Shown piece after piece: positions 5,695 to 12,869 of a stretch of DNA of 13,995 nucleotides. Each line of letters opens with the position of its first letter. The stretch's first letter is position 1. A model generated the notes under the pieces. That model was not told the DNA's origin. It was given only the letters and a program-made list of their open reading frames with translations, and ran no database searches. The position numbers and the translations under genes were made by a program. Where the stretch lies: contig CAMDVP010000053.1 in the NCBI GenBank assembly GCA_945877525.1, forward strand, positions 1-13,995, given 5' to 3'. The stretch comes from an uncultured Clostridia bacterium (GTDB taxonomy: Bacteria; Bacillota; Clostridia; Christensenellales; Aristaeellaceae).

Positions 5695-6774
5695 ATGAGC
5701 AACGAAGTGATTATCCAAAACGCAGTGAAGCGCTACGGCGATTTTACGGCCCTGAGCGACGTATCCCTGAAAATTGCGAAGGGGGAGTTTTTTACGCTGC
5801 TGGGCCCCTCCGGCTGCGGCAAAACCACGCTTCTGCGCATGATTGCCGGCTTTAACTCCATTGAGGGCGGCGATTTCTTTTTTGGCGATAAGCGCATTAA
5901 CGACGTACCCGCCCATAAGCGCGACATCGGCATGGTTTTCCAGAACTACGCAATTTTCCCTCACATGACGGTGGAGGAAAACGTGGCCTATGGTCTGAAG
6001 GCCCGTAAAACGCCCCGCGCGGAAATTGACAAGCGGGTGAAGGAAGCACTGGAGCTGGTGCAGATTCTGCCCCTGGCCAAGCGCAAGCCCAGCGAGCTTT
6101 CCGGCGGGCAGCAGCAGCGCGTCGCTCTGGCCCGCGCCTTCGTCATCGAGCCCAGCGTGCTGCTGATGGACGAACCTCTGTCCAATCTGGACGCCAAGCT
6201 TCGTGTGCAGATGCGCTCCATTATCAAGAAGCTGCAGCGCCGCCTGGGCATCACAACCATCTATGTAACCCACGACCAGGAGGAAGCCCTGGCCATCTCT
6301 GACCGCATCGCCGTCATGAAGGAAGGCCATGTGATGCAAATCGGCACCCCACGGGACATTTACGCCAAGCCCGCCAATCCCTTTGTGGCCGGATTCATCG
6401 GCGTGAGTAACTTCCTGCCCTGCCAGGTGGAGAAGGTGAAAGACGGTCGTGCGATGGTGAATGTCAGCGGCATGGAGGGCCAGAAGGTCAAGATCGACGT
6501 GAATCGCGACTATGCCGGCAAAGCAACCCTTTCCGCCCGTCCTGAGCAGCTGTTCTTTGCCAAGGAGGGTATGCCCGGTGTCGTGACCTTCACCACCTTC
6601 CTGGGCGACTTCATCGAGTACGAGGTGCAGCTGGAAAGCGGCCAGTCCATTACCATCAACGAGTATACCAAGGACACCACGGAGGTGCATGAAGCGGGCG
6701 AAAAGGTTCATATCCACTTCGATCCCACCCGCGTGAGCCTGTTCGACGAAAATGGGGAGGTGCTCTCCAGGTGA
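5695..6774 (+). CDS. ABC transporter ATPase (FbpC/PotA-like, with TOBE-type C-terminus)
   Basis: This 359-residue nucleotide-binding subunit drives import from the inner face of the membrane. Walker A is GPSGCGKT (37-44), the Q-loop is VFQN (81-84), the signature is LSGGQQQR (135-142), Walker B is LLMDEP (156-161) and the switch His is His193. Residues beyond about 240 form the regulatory TOBE-type extension found in iron, polyamine and sugar-phosphate importers. The start has AAGGAG (5675-5680) 14 bases upstream, a suboptimal distance, which together with the preceding hairpin suggests lower expression than the binding protein. The stop overlaps the permease start as GTGA, so the two are translationally coupled. 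Confidence 0.95.
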   Translation: MSNEVIIQNAVKRYGDFTALSDVSLKIAKGEFFTLLGPSGCGKTTLLRMIAGFNSIEGGDFFFGDKRINDVPAHKRDIGMVFQNYAIFPHMTVEENVAYGLKARKTPRAEIDKRVKEALELVQILPLAKRKPSELSGGQQQRVALARAFVIEPSVLLMDEPLSNLDAKLRVQMRSIIKKLQRRLGITTIYVTHDQEEALAISDRIAVMKEGHVMQIGTPRDIYAKPANPFVAGFIGVSNFLPCQVEKVKDGRAMVNVSGMEGQKVKIDVNRDYAGKATLSARPEQLFFAKEGMPGVVTFTTFLGDFIEYEVQLESGQSITINEYTKDTTEVHEAGEKVHIHFDPTRVSLFDENGEVLSR

Positions 6775-8432
6775 GCCGTCCTTTTCGCGGAAAAGTCAAG
6801 ATGGACTTCTGGTTCTTCACCAAGATCCTTGTGATTGCAGCGCTGTGCCTGTTCATCGTCTATCCCTTTTATACGATTCTGACCAAGAGCATTTTCTCCA
6901 GCAAGGTTGACGGCGTGACGCTGTATAATTTCCAGCGTTTCTTCTCCAAGCCCTACTACTATCGGTCGCTTTTGCGGTCGCTGGTGGTGTGCTCGTCTAC
7001 CATGGTTCTTGCCGCGGTGCTGGGCGTGTTCATCGCTTATGTCATGACGCGCTACAACGTGCCGGGCAAAAATATCCTCCATGTGCTCATCATCATGTCC
7101 CTGATGAGTCCGCCCTTCATCGGTGCGTACTCATGGATTGTTCTCCTGGGCCGCAACGGTTTGCTGGCAAGGCTCATGTCCTCCATTGGTCTGACCGCGC
7201 CCACCATCTACGGGCGAAACGGCATCATCTTCGTGTTCACCCTGCACCTGTTCCCCTATGTATATCTGTATACCTCCGGCGCCATGAACAGCATCGACTC
7301 CTCTTTGGAGGAGGCTGCCGAAAACCTGGGCATGAGCAAGCTCCGCCGCATTTGGACCATCACCATCCCGGTGGTGCTGCCATCCATCCTGGCCGGATGC
7401 ATCATGGTGTTCATGACCTCTCTGGCGGATTTCGGCACCCCCATGCTGCTGGGCGAGGGCTACACGGTGCTGCCGGTGCTGGTGTATAACGAATACATGT
7501 CCGAAAGCGCGGTGGACCCGTACATGGCTTCGTCCCTGTCGGTGATCATTGTGGCCTGCTCGCTGGTGATGCTGGGATTCCAGAAGCTGGTGGTGGACAA
7601 GAAGAATTACACTATGAGCACCCTGCGGCCTCCGCAGGAAACCAAGCTCCATGGCGTGAAGCGCTTCCTGACGGCGCTGCCCATTTACATCGTGCTGTTC
7701 CTGGCGCTTTTGCCCCAGGTGGTGGTCATCTGCCAGTCCTTTGTGGAGCGCAGCTTCTCCGGCGTGGTGCAGGGCATTAACCTGAACAACTACCGCACCA
7801 TCCTCAGCCGCCTTGGCAGCAACATCTTCAACACCTATTACTTCTCTCTGGTGGCCATTGTATTCATTGTGATTTTCGGCATACTGGTGTCTTATATCCT
7901 GGTGCGCAAGAAGGGCAAGGTTGCCAACGTGATCGATACGCTGATCATGTTCCCTTATGTGATTCCCGGCAGCGTGCTGGGCATCGGCCTGATTGTGGCG
8001 TTCAACAAGCCGCCCATTGTGCTGGTTGGCACCGCAGCCATCATGATAATTTCCTACATTGTGCGCAAGCTGCCCTACACGGTGCGCTCCGGCAGCGCAT
8101 TCCTGTATCAGATGGATCCGTCGGTGGAAGAGGCCTCTATCAACCTGGGTGTGTCGCCCATGAAGACCTTCTTCACGGTGACAGCGCGGATGATGATGCC
8201 CGGCGTGATGTCCGGCGCGGTGCTGAGCTGGATCACCTGCATCAACGAGTTGTCCAGCTCCATCATGCTGTATAGCGGCAAGACCTCGACCATTGCCGTG
8301 GCCATCTACCAGGAGGTCACCCGCATGAGCGACGGCACGGCCGGCGCCCTGGCTACCATTCTGACGCTGACCACCGTCATTTCCCTGCTGATTGTGTTCC
8401 GCGTGACCAAGGGCAAGGTCAAAATTGTGTAA
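6771..8432 (+). CDS. Fused two-domain ABC permease (FbpB/ThiP-type)
   Basis: This 553-residue membrane protein holds two BPD_transp_1 (MetI-like) permease domains in one chain, so a single copy can form the whole channel. Each half has an EAA loop that docks the ATPase: EEAAENLGMSKLRRIW near residues 180-200, and EEASINLGVSPMKTFF near 450-470. Many hydrophobic segments are visible, beginning at about residues 18-40. The GTG start at 6771 overlaps the ATPase stop and has GGAGG (6756-6760) 10 bases upstream; ATG 6801 is an alternative. The fused layout is typical of FbpB (iron), ThiP (thiamine) and AfuB-type systems. No terminator is visible after it, so some read-through into the next gene is possible. 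Confidence 0.94.
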   Translation: MSRPFRGKVKMDFWFFTKILVIAALCLFIVYPFYTILTKSIFSSKVDGVTLYNFQRFFSKPYYYRSLLRSLVVCSSTMVLAAVLGVFIAYVMTRYNVPGKNILHVLIIMSLMSPPFIGAYSWIVLLGRNGLLARLMSSIGLTAPTIYGRNGIIFVFTLHLFPYVYLYTSGAMNSIDSSLEEAAENLGMSKLRRIWTITIPVVLPSILAGCIMVFMTSLADFGTPMLLGEGYTVLPVLVYNEYMSESAVDPYMASSLSVIIVACSLVMLGFQKLVVDKKNYTMSTLRPPQETKLHGVKRFLTALPIYIVLFLALLPQVVVICQSFVERSFSGVVQGINLNNYRTILSRLGSNIFNTYYFSLVAIVFIVIFGILVSYILVRKKGKVANVIDTLIMFPYVIPGSVLGIGLIVAFNKPPIVLVGTAAIMIISYIVRKLPYTVRSGSAFLYQMDPSVEEASINLGVSPMKTFFTVTARMMMPGVMSGAVLSWITCINELSSSIMLYSGKTSTIAVAIYQEVTRMSDGTAGALATILTLTTVISLLIVFRVTKGKVKIV

Positions 8433-8535
8433 TTCTGTCATCGAAGATTCACGTGCAGTTCATGTTAGGATTGTAAAATCCCTCCATGATGAGCAGAATA
8501 CTCCTGTTCCATCATGAGTGAGGAGGATGGTTTGC

Positions 8536-9513
8536 ATGTGCACCAGCATTACGCTGAACACGAATGATTTCTATTTCGGACGCAATCTTGACCTGGAAAT
8601 GGGCTATGGCCAACAGGTGGTGGTCACGCCCAGACACTTTCCCTTCCGCTTCCGCAGGGAGGCTGTCATGGAGCGTCACTACGCCATGATCGGCATGGCT
8701 ACGGTGATACAGGACAATCCCCTGTACTTTGAGGCAGTGAATGAGAAAGGACTTGGCATGGCCGGTCTGAACTTCCCCGACAACGCCTGGTACCCGCCGG
8801 AGGAGGTTGAGGGAAAGAGCAACATTTCGCCCTTCGAGCTGATCTGGTGGCTGCTGGGACAGTGTGCTACGGTAGATGAGGTTCGCGCTTTGCTGGACAG
8901 GACCCACGTCATTGGCATTCCCTTCAGTGAACAGCTGCCGCTGTCGCCTCTGCACTGGCACATTGCCGACAGGAATCAATCCATTGTACTGGAATGCTGC
9001 CGGGACGGCATGCATGTGCATGACAACCCCGTAGGCGTGCTGACCAACAATCCGCCCTTTGACTTCCATGTGCAGAATCTGAGCCAGTACATGGGCCTGA
9101 CAGCCCTTTGGCCGGACAACCGCTTTGCTCCGAAGGCAGACATCAGACCCACAGGCCGCGGCCTTGGCGCGGTGGGCCTGCCGGGAGACGCATCGCCTGC
9201 TTCCCGTTTCATCCGTGCGGCGTTCCACAAGCTGAACGCCGTATGCGAGGGGGATGAGAACAGCAGCGTATCGCAGTTTTTCCACATTCTGGACGCGGTG
9301 GCCATGACCCGCGGCACCGTGATGGTGCCAGACGGCCGCTGGGAGTACACCATGTACTCCTGCTGCGTGAACGCGGACAAGGGCGTGTACTACTACAAGA
9401 CCTACGAAAACAATCAGCTGACCGCGGTAGACATGTACCATGAAAACCTGGATGGAAGTGCACTGTGCCTGTTCCCGCTGGTGGCGGAGCAGCAGATCCG
9501 GCACGAAAACTGA
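8536..9513 (+). CDS. Choloylglycine hydrolase-family Ntn hydrolase (bile salt hydrolase/penicillin V acylase-like)
   Basis: Linear-amide C-N hydrolase of 325 residues. ATG 8536 is the right start: AGGAGG (8521-8526) lies 9 bases upstream, and it makes Cys2 the N-terminal nucleophile after Met removal, as the mechanism requires. The GTG start at 8518 would add MRRMVC and abolish this. The catalytic set of the family is complete: Cys2, Arg16 and Asp19 in FGRNLDLE, Asn79 in GLNFPDNAW, Asn171/172 in VLTNNP, and Arg224 in ASRFIRAAF. Related enzymes deconjugate bile acids, cleave penicillin V or hydrolyse acyl-homoserine lactones or N-acyl amides; which applies here is not decided by these motifs. 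No signal peptide is present, so it should be cytosolic. A weak promoter (TTGTAA 8471-8476, 17 bases, CAGAAT 8494-8499) may serve it. Confidence 0.92.
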   Translation: MCTSITLNTNDFYFGRNLDLEMGYGQQVVVTPRHFPFRFRREAVMERHYAMIGMATVIQDNPLYFEAVNEKGLGMAGLNFPDNAWYPPEEVEGKSNISPFELIWWLLGQCATVDEVRALLDRTHVIGIPFSEQLPLSPLHWHIADRNQSIVLECCRDGMHVHDNPVGVLTNNPPFDFHVQNLSQYMGLTALWPDNRFAPKADIRPTGRGLGAVGLPGDASPASRFIRAAFHKLNAVCEGDENSSVSQFFHILDAVAMTRGTVMVPDGRWEYTMYSCCVNADKGVYYYKTYENNQLTAVDMYHENLDGSALCLFPLVAEQQIRHEN

Positions 9514-9529
9514 TTGGAATCGTATAAGG

Positions 9530-9558
9530 CCCGGGGGAGCATAACTCCTCCGGGTTTT
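9530..9558 (+). terminator. Terminator after the choloylglycine hydrolase-family gene
   Basis: CCCGGGGGAG (9530-9539) pairs with CTCCTCCGGG (9545-9554) over 10 bases with one G-U pair and a 5-base loop, followed by TTTT (9555-9558). It begins 17 bases after the stop codon. Confidence 0.85.
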
Positions 9559-9653
9559 CATCATGGGTAGAAAAGCGAGCCCCCTCCTTCCGGAAGGGGC
9601 CCATGCAATATGATACTATTCTTATTCTAAACGATCATTAGGATGCGGTGCAA
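9559..9653. other. Intergenic spacer between convergent genes, left part
   Basis: No gene is visible here. A second GC-rich hairpin lies at 9580-9600 (GCCCC ... GGGGC around the TTCCGGAA palindrome). Read on the - strand it is followed by TCGCTTTTC, so it could end transcripts of the KDG operon. An AT-rich stretch (9605-9642) precedes the structured element. No convincing promoter was found. Confidence 0.4.
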
Positions 9654-9770
9654 GGAGGTGCAGAGGGCGACGGCTCGCCAGTGGCGAGTCCACCGAAGGT
9701 GGAAGTCGAAAGCGGAGCGACGATGACCGCAAAGCCCTCTGCTCGCCTCCGCAGAGGCGAAATCCTTTTG
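9654..9770. repeat. Highly structured intergenic element (MITE-like repeat or structured RNA)
   Basis: A dense set of stems fills about 115 bases between convergent genes. A closing stem GCAGAGGGC (9660-9668) / GCCCTCTGC (9734-9742) is perfect over 9 bases. It encloses GGCTCGCC/GGCGAGTC (9672-9679/9683-9690, with one G-U pair), TCCACC/GGTGGA (9689-9694/9698-9703, with GAA loop; the two stems share bases at 9689-9690) and GTCG/CGAC (9705-9708/9718-9721). A further hairpin TCGCCTC/GAGGCGA (9743-9749/9754-9760) follows, then AATCCTTTTGC. The outer edges are imperfectly inverted (GTGCAAGGAGG at the left, ATCCTTTTGCC at the right), as in miniature mobile elements. No known RNA family was recognised, and no good promoter was found on either strand. 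Strand and function are unknown. Confidence 0.55.
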
Positions 9771-9822
9771 CCATATACCAAAGAGATGATTTAAAAACAG
9801 ATTAGTATGAGAGGGAAAACGC
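9771..9822. other. Intergenic spacer, right part, after kdgK
   Basis: This AT-rich, unstructured stretch lies between the structured element and the stop codon of the KDG kinase gene. No terminator with a U-tract for the - strand operon is visible in it. Confidence 0.4.
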
Positions 9823-10857
9823 TTAGCGCTGCACGCGGCCGGTGCCGGAGCCCTTCATCAGGCTCTCCACCTCGGACACAGTCACCCGGTTGTAGTCGCC
9901 GATGATGGTATGCTTCAGGCAGGAAGCCGCCACGGCAAACTCAAGCGCGGTCTTTTCGTCATCGTAGGTGTTCAGGCCGTAGATCAGGCCGCCGCCAAAA
10001 CTGTCGCCACCACCTACGCGATCCACAATGTCAGTGATGGCATATTTGCGGGAAAGGAAGAAGTCCTTGCCATTGTACAGGCAGGCGCGCCAGTCGTTAT
10101 GGTTAGCGCTCTTGCTCTCGCGCAGGGTGATGGCCACACGCTTGATGTTGGGATAGGTCTGCATGGCCAGGGAGGCGATGGCCTTGTAATTGTCCACGTT
10201 CAGCTCGCCCTCTTCCACAGAGGCGGCGGAGTCCACGGACAGGCACAGGGACTTCTGGAAGTCCTCCTCGTTGGCGATGACGGTATCAACATATTTTACC
10301 AGTTCGGTCATCATCTCGTCGGCGCGCTTGCCGTACTTCCACAGGTTCTTGCGGTAGTTCAGGTCGCAGGATACATGGATACCGCGGGCCTTGGCGGCCT
10401 TCACGGCCTCCAGGGACAGGTCAGCCGCTCCCTGGGAAATGGCGGGGGTAATGCCGGTAAGGTGGAACCAGGTTGCGCCGTCAAAGGCCTTGTCCCAGTC
10501 GATATCGCCGGGCTTAGCCTCCGCAATGGCGGAACCGGCACGGTCGTAGATCACCTTGGAGGGACGCTGCACCGCGCCGGTCTCCAGGAAGTAGATGCCC
10601 ATACGCCCGTCCTTGCGCACGATACTGGAGGTGTCCACGCCGAAGCCACGCAGCTCGCGGATGCAGGCCTCGCCAATGTCGTTCCTGGGCAGCACGGTGA
10701 CAAATCGGGTGTCCATGCCATAGTTGGCCAGGGAGACGGACACGTTGGCCTCACCGCCGCCGAAGGTGGCCTCCAGGCTGGGGGACTGGAAGAAGCGCTC
10801 GTAAGCAGGGGACTTCAGACGTAGCATGATTTCACCAAAGGTAACAACCTTAGCCAT
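9823..10857 (-). CDS. kdgK: 2-keto-3-deoxygluconate (KDG) kinase, PfkB family
   Basis: The enzyme phosphorylates KDG with ATP to 2-keto-3-deoxy-6-phosphogluconate in uronate/pectin-type sugar catabolism. The 344-residue protein begins MAKVVTFGEIMLRL. ATG 10857 is chosen because AAAGGAGG (10874-10867) lies 9 bases upstream; an in-frame ATG at 10884 would overlap the aldolase's final codon region. The N-terminal PfkB signature FGGGEANVSVSLANYG spans 32-47. The C-terminal ATP/catalytic motif DRVGGGDSFGGG spans 279-290, with the catalytic base Asp285. It follows the KDPG aldolase by 27 bases, which supports KDG over ribose or fructose as substrate. Substrate choice within the PfkB family otherwise cannot be settled by motifs alone. 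Confidence 0.9.
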   Translation of the reverse strand: MAKVVTFGEIMLRLKSPAYERFFQSPSLEATFGGGEANVSVSLANYGMDTRFVTVLPRNDIGEACIRELRGFGVDTSSIVRKDGRMGIYFLETGAVQRPSKVIYDRAGSAIAEAKPGDIDWDKAFDGATWFHLTGITPAISQGAADLSLEAVKAAKARGIHVSCDLNYRKNLWKYGKRADEMMTELVKYVDTVIANEEDFQKSLCLSVDSAASVEEGELNVDNYKAIASLAMQTYPNIKRVAITLRESKSANHNDWRACLYNGKDFFLSRKYAITDIVDRVGGGDSFGGGLIYGLNTYDDEKTALEFAVAASCLKHTIIGDYNRVTVSEVESLMKGSGTGRVQR

Positions 10858-10884
10858 GGGATAATCCTCCTTTGCGCAATGCAA

Positions 10885-11841
10885 TTACTTCTGCACCAGA
10901 TGGAAGGCAAAACCGCCGATTTCATCCTCCAGGTAGATGGCGATAAGCTTACCGTTCTTTTCCACGGCGGAATCCTCAATGAACTTGAAGCCGCGCTGCT
11001 CCAGGTGCCACTTGGCACGCTTGACGCTGTTGGTGCCGATGGCGATGTGGCCGTTCCTGCCGCGGCCCATCTTCTTCATCATTTCAAAGCCCGTGCCCAC
11101 GAAGTTGGAGGAATTGCCCTCCTTAATGGGCCAGTTCAGCAGGGCGGACAGCTTGCGGCACACAGCCATGGATTCGTCGGCATTCTCGCAGTTCACGCCC
11201 ACATGGCGCAGCTCAAAGCCCAGCATGGTGTTCACAGCGGAGCGGGTCAGCTCGGTAATGCGGGCCCAGTCCTTGGCGGCCACAGCGTCGGCGGGCACCA
11301 TCCAGGAGCCGCCGCAGCACAGAATCTTGTCATAGGCCAGGTAGTCGAGCATGTTCTTTTCGTTGATGCCGCCGGTGGGCATGAACTTCACGGTGGTGTA
11401 GGGCGCGGCCATGGCCTTGATGAGCTTCAGGCCGCCCAGGGTTTCGGCGGGGAAAAACTTCACGGCGTTCAGACCCAGGGACAGCGCGGCCTCGATGTCG
11501 GAGGGATTGGCAGTGCCGGGGCAAACGGGAATGTTCCTGGCGATGCAGTACTTGACTACCTCGGGGTTCAGACCGGGGGAAACGATGGCGGCGGCGCCTG
11601 CATTCACAGCGCGGTCAACCTGCTCGCAGGTTAGCACCGTGCCGGCGCAAAGCAGCACGTTGGGCAGCTCCTGATGCACCCGGCGGATGGCTTCCTCGGC
11701 GGCTGCGGTGCGGAAGGTGATTTCCGCCACGGGCAGGCCGCCATCGGACAGGGCCTTGCACAGCGGCACCGCATCCTCGGCATCGTTGATGGCAATCACG
11801 GGAACCAGACCGGCCAGGGACAGTTTTTCCAAGAATTCCAT
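10885..11841 (-). CDS. eda: Bifunctional KDPG/KHG aldolase (Eda) with a C-terminal VOC-like domain
   Basis: It cleaves KDPG to pyruvate and glyceraldehyde-3-phosphate, completing the pathway begun by the adjacent kinase. Residues 1 to about 200 are a class I KDPG aldolase barrel: VPVIAIND at the start, Glu40 in VAEITFRT, CAGTVL (65-70), the Schiff-base Lys128 in NAVKFFPAE and the phosphate-binding MPTGGIN. Residues about 207-318 form an additional VOC/glyoxalase-like module (LRHVGVNCENADESM ... GGFAFHLVQK), so the protein is about 318 residues rather than the usual 205-215. The role of the extra domain is unknown. The start at 11841 has AAAGGA about 11 bases upstream and lies 55 bases after the IclR gene stop. 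It is the middle gene of the regulator-aldolase-kinase operon. Confidence 0.92.
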   Translation of the reverse strand: MEFLEKLSLAGLVPVIAINDAEDAVPLCKALSDGGLPVAEITFRTAAAEEAIRRVHQELPNVLLCAGTVLTCEQVDRAVNAGAAAIVSPGLNPEVVKYCIARNIPVCPGTANPSDIEAALSLGLNAVKFFPAETLGGLKLIKAMAAPYTTVKFMPTGGINEKNMLDYLAYDKILCCGGSWMVPADAVAAKDWARITELTRSAVNTMLGFELRHVGVNCENADESMAVCRKLSALLNWPIKEGNSSNFVGTGFEMMKKMGRGRNGHIAIGTNSVKRAKWHLEQRGFKFIEDSAVEKNGKLIAIYLEDEIGGFAFHLVQK

Positions 11842-11896
11842 GGTTTTCGCGTCCTTTCTGTATGTCGATCCCAGGGGGGTACAGGGTACACAGATT

Positions 11897-12655
11897 TTAC
11901 AGGGCCCGCAGCACCCGCTGAATGCGCCGCTTGGCCCGAAGCAGCAGCGTCGCGCAGGCTTCGGCGCTCTCCTCCGTCATGCGGAAGGAGGGGGCGGAAA
12001 TGCTCAGCGCATAGGCCGGGCGACCGTCACGATCGGCAATGGCCACACCTACGCAGCTCACGTTGTCGGCGTTTTCCTGATCCTCCATGGCCCATCCGCG
12101 CTCGCGGATATCGTGCAGCTGGGCAAGCAGCTCGTCCACATGGGTGATGGTGCGGCATGTCAGCGCATGGGGAGGTTGCTCCGCGTACAGTGCGCGAACC
12201 TCATCGTCCGTCATTTCCGCCAGAAAGGCCTTGCCCATGGCCGTGGCATGCAGCGGCATGCGAATGCCCACATGGCTGGCCATGCGGATGGACTGAGTGC
12301 TTTCAATCTTGTCGATATAAAGCACCTCACGTCCGGACAGCACGCCGCAGTGCATGGTTTCGTTGCACTCGGCGAAGGCCTGCTGCATGTACTGCCGGAG
12401 CACCTGAGTCACGTCGGTGTGTTGCACCACGGCGGCGCCAACCTCGAAGGTTTTCAGCGTCAGCTGATATCTGCCGGCGGGGGTCAGGCGGACATAGCGG
12501 GCAGCAAGCAACGTTTGCATCAGGTTGTGGGAACTGGACTTGGGCAGGGCCAACACGGAGGCAATATCGTGCAATTCCAGCCCGTCGGGATGCTCGCTGA
12601 GCAGCTCCAGGATGGATAGCCCTCGCTGGAGCGTCCGGTTGGCAGGCTCTGGCAC
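11897..12655 (-). CDS. IclR-family transcriptional regulator (probable KDG-operon regulator)
   Basis: Residues 1 to about 65 form the winged helix-turn-helix (NRTLQRGLSILELLSEH ... LPKSSSHNLMQTLLAARYV). Residues about 75-250 form the IclR effector-binding domain, with MPLHATAMGKAFLAEM and the LSISAPSFRM region. I place the start at GTG 12655 (252 aa), because AAGGAGG (12670-12664) lies 8 bases upstream. ATG 12679 has no Shine-Dalgarno sequence and lies inside a perfect palindrome that looks like the operator. The gene leads the operon that continues with the aldolase and kinase, as KdgR-type IclR proteins often do. A KDG or KDPG effector and autoregulation are inferred. Confidence 0.9.
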   Translation of the reverse strand: MPEPANRTLQRGLSILELLSEHPDGLELHDIASVLALPKSSSHNLMQTLLAARYVRLTPAGRYQLTLKTFEVGAAVVQHTDVTQVLRQYMQQAFAECNETMHCGVLSGREVLYIDKIESTQSIRMASHVGIRMPLHATAMGKAFLAEMTDDEVRALYAEQPPHALTCRTITHVDELLAQLHDIRERGWAMEDQENADNVSCVGVAIADRDGRPAYALSISAPSFRMTEESAEACATLLLRAKRRIQRVLRAL

Positions 12656-12673
12656 AGGCAATCCCTCCTTGAT

Positions 12674-12701
12674 GTTCATATATATGAACGATGTTCAGAA
12701 C
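12674..12701 (-). promoter_or_regulatory. Palindromic operator pair upstream of the IclR gene
   Basis: GTTCATATATATGAAC (12674-12689) is a perfect 16-base palindrome. GTTCAGAAC (12693-12701) is a second, 9-base palindrome sharing the GTTC/GAAC arms. Both lie just downstream of the predicted transcription start, where bound repressor would block elongation or initiation. Binding by the IclR protein encoded next door is inferred. Confidence 0.65.
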
Positions 12702-12708
12702 CGTGTCA

Positions 12709-12737
12709 ATCTTACCATATTCATCCGCACAAGTCAA
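12709..12737 (-). promoter_or_regulatory. SigA-type promoter of the iclR-eda-kdgK operon
   Basis: On the - strand TTGACT (12737-12732) and TAAGAT (12714-12709) are separated by 17 bases, and TGG directly before the -10 makes it an extended -10. Transcription would start near 12702, at the edge of the operator palindromes. Confidence 0.8.
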
Positions 12738-12809
12738 GAGCAATGCAGGAAATCCCATGGATTTTCTCCTTCGTTTCCTGTAAATTGGCTGCAAAGCGGC
12801 GGCATGCTC

Positions 12810-12839
12810 TTGCGCGGAACCGCGCAAATATGATAAGAT
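12810..12839 (+). promoter_or_regulatory. Candidate promoter overlapped by an 18-base palindrome
   Basis: TTGCGCGGAACCGCGCAA (12810-12827) is a perfect inverted repeat. Its left end doubles as a possible -35 (TTGCGC), with TAAGAT (12834-12839) as -10 after 18 bases; TATGAT (12829-12834) is an alternative -10. No U-tract follows, so an operator is more likely than a terminator. It precedes the zinc-ribbon gene by 42 bases. Confidence 0.5.
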
Positions 12840-12869
12840 ATGCAAAACGAAGCATGGAGGAGGACCGGT

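Noticed and set aside
7131..8441. 436-codon - strand open frame antisense to the permease
   Set aside because: Rich in His/Gln/Gly with no recognisable domain. This is the usual shadow of a GC-rich membrane-protein gene; the + strand frame has clear EAA loops and membrane segments.
8468..8516. Inverted repeats before the choloylglycine hydrolase gene (GGATT/AATCC at 8468-8481, and CATGATG/CATCATG at 8485-8516)
   Set aside because: The arms are short and no U-tract or convincing promoter geometry is associated with them, so they could arise by chance.
9650..9770. CRISPR array
   Set aside because: The repeated blocks are inverted and of different sequence; there are no direct repeats with regular spacers and no cas genes nearby.
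9910..11634. + strand open frames (304 and 251 codons) antisense to kdgK and eda
   Set aside because: Gly/His/Val-rich shadow frames of the two well-recognised - strand enzymes.
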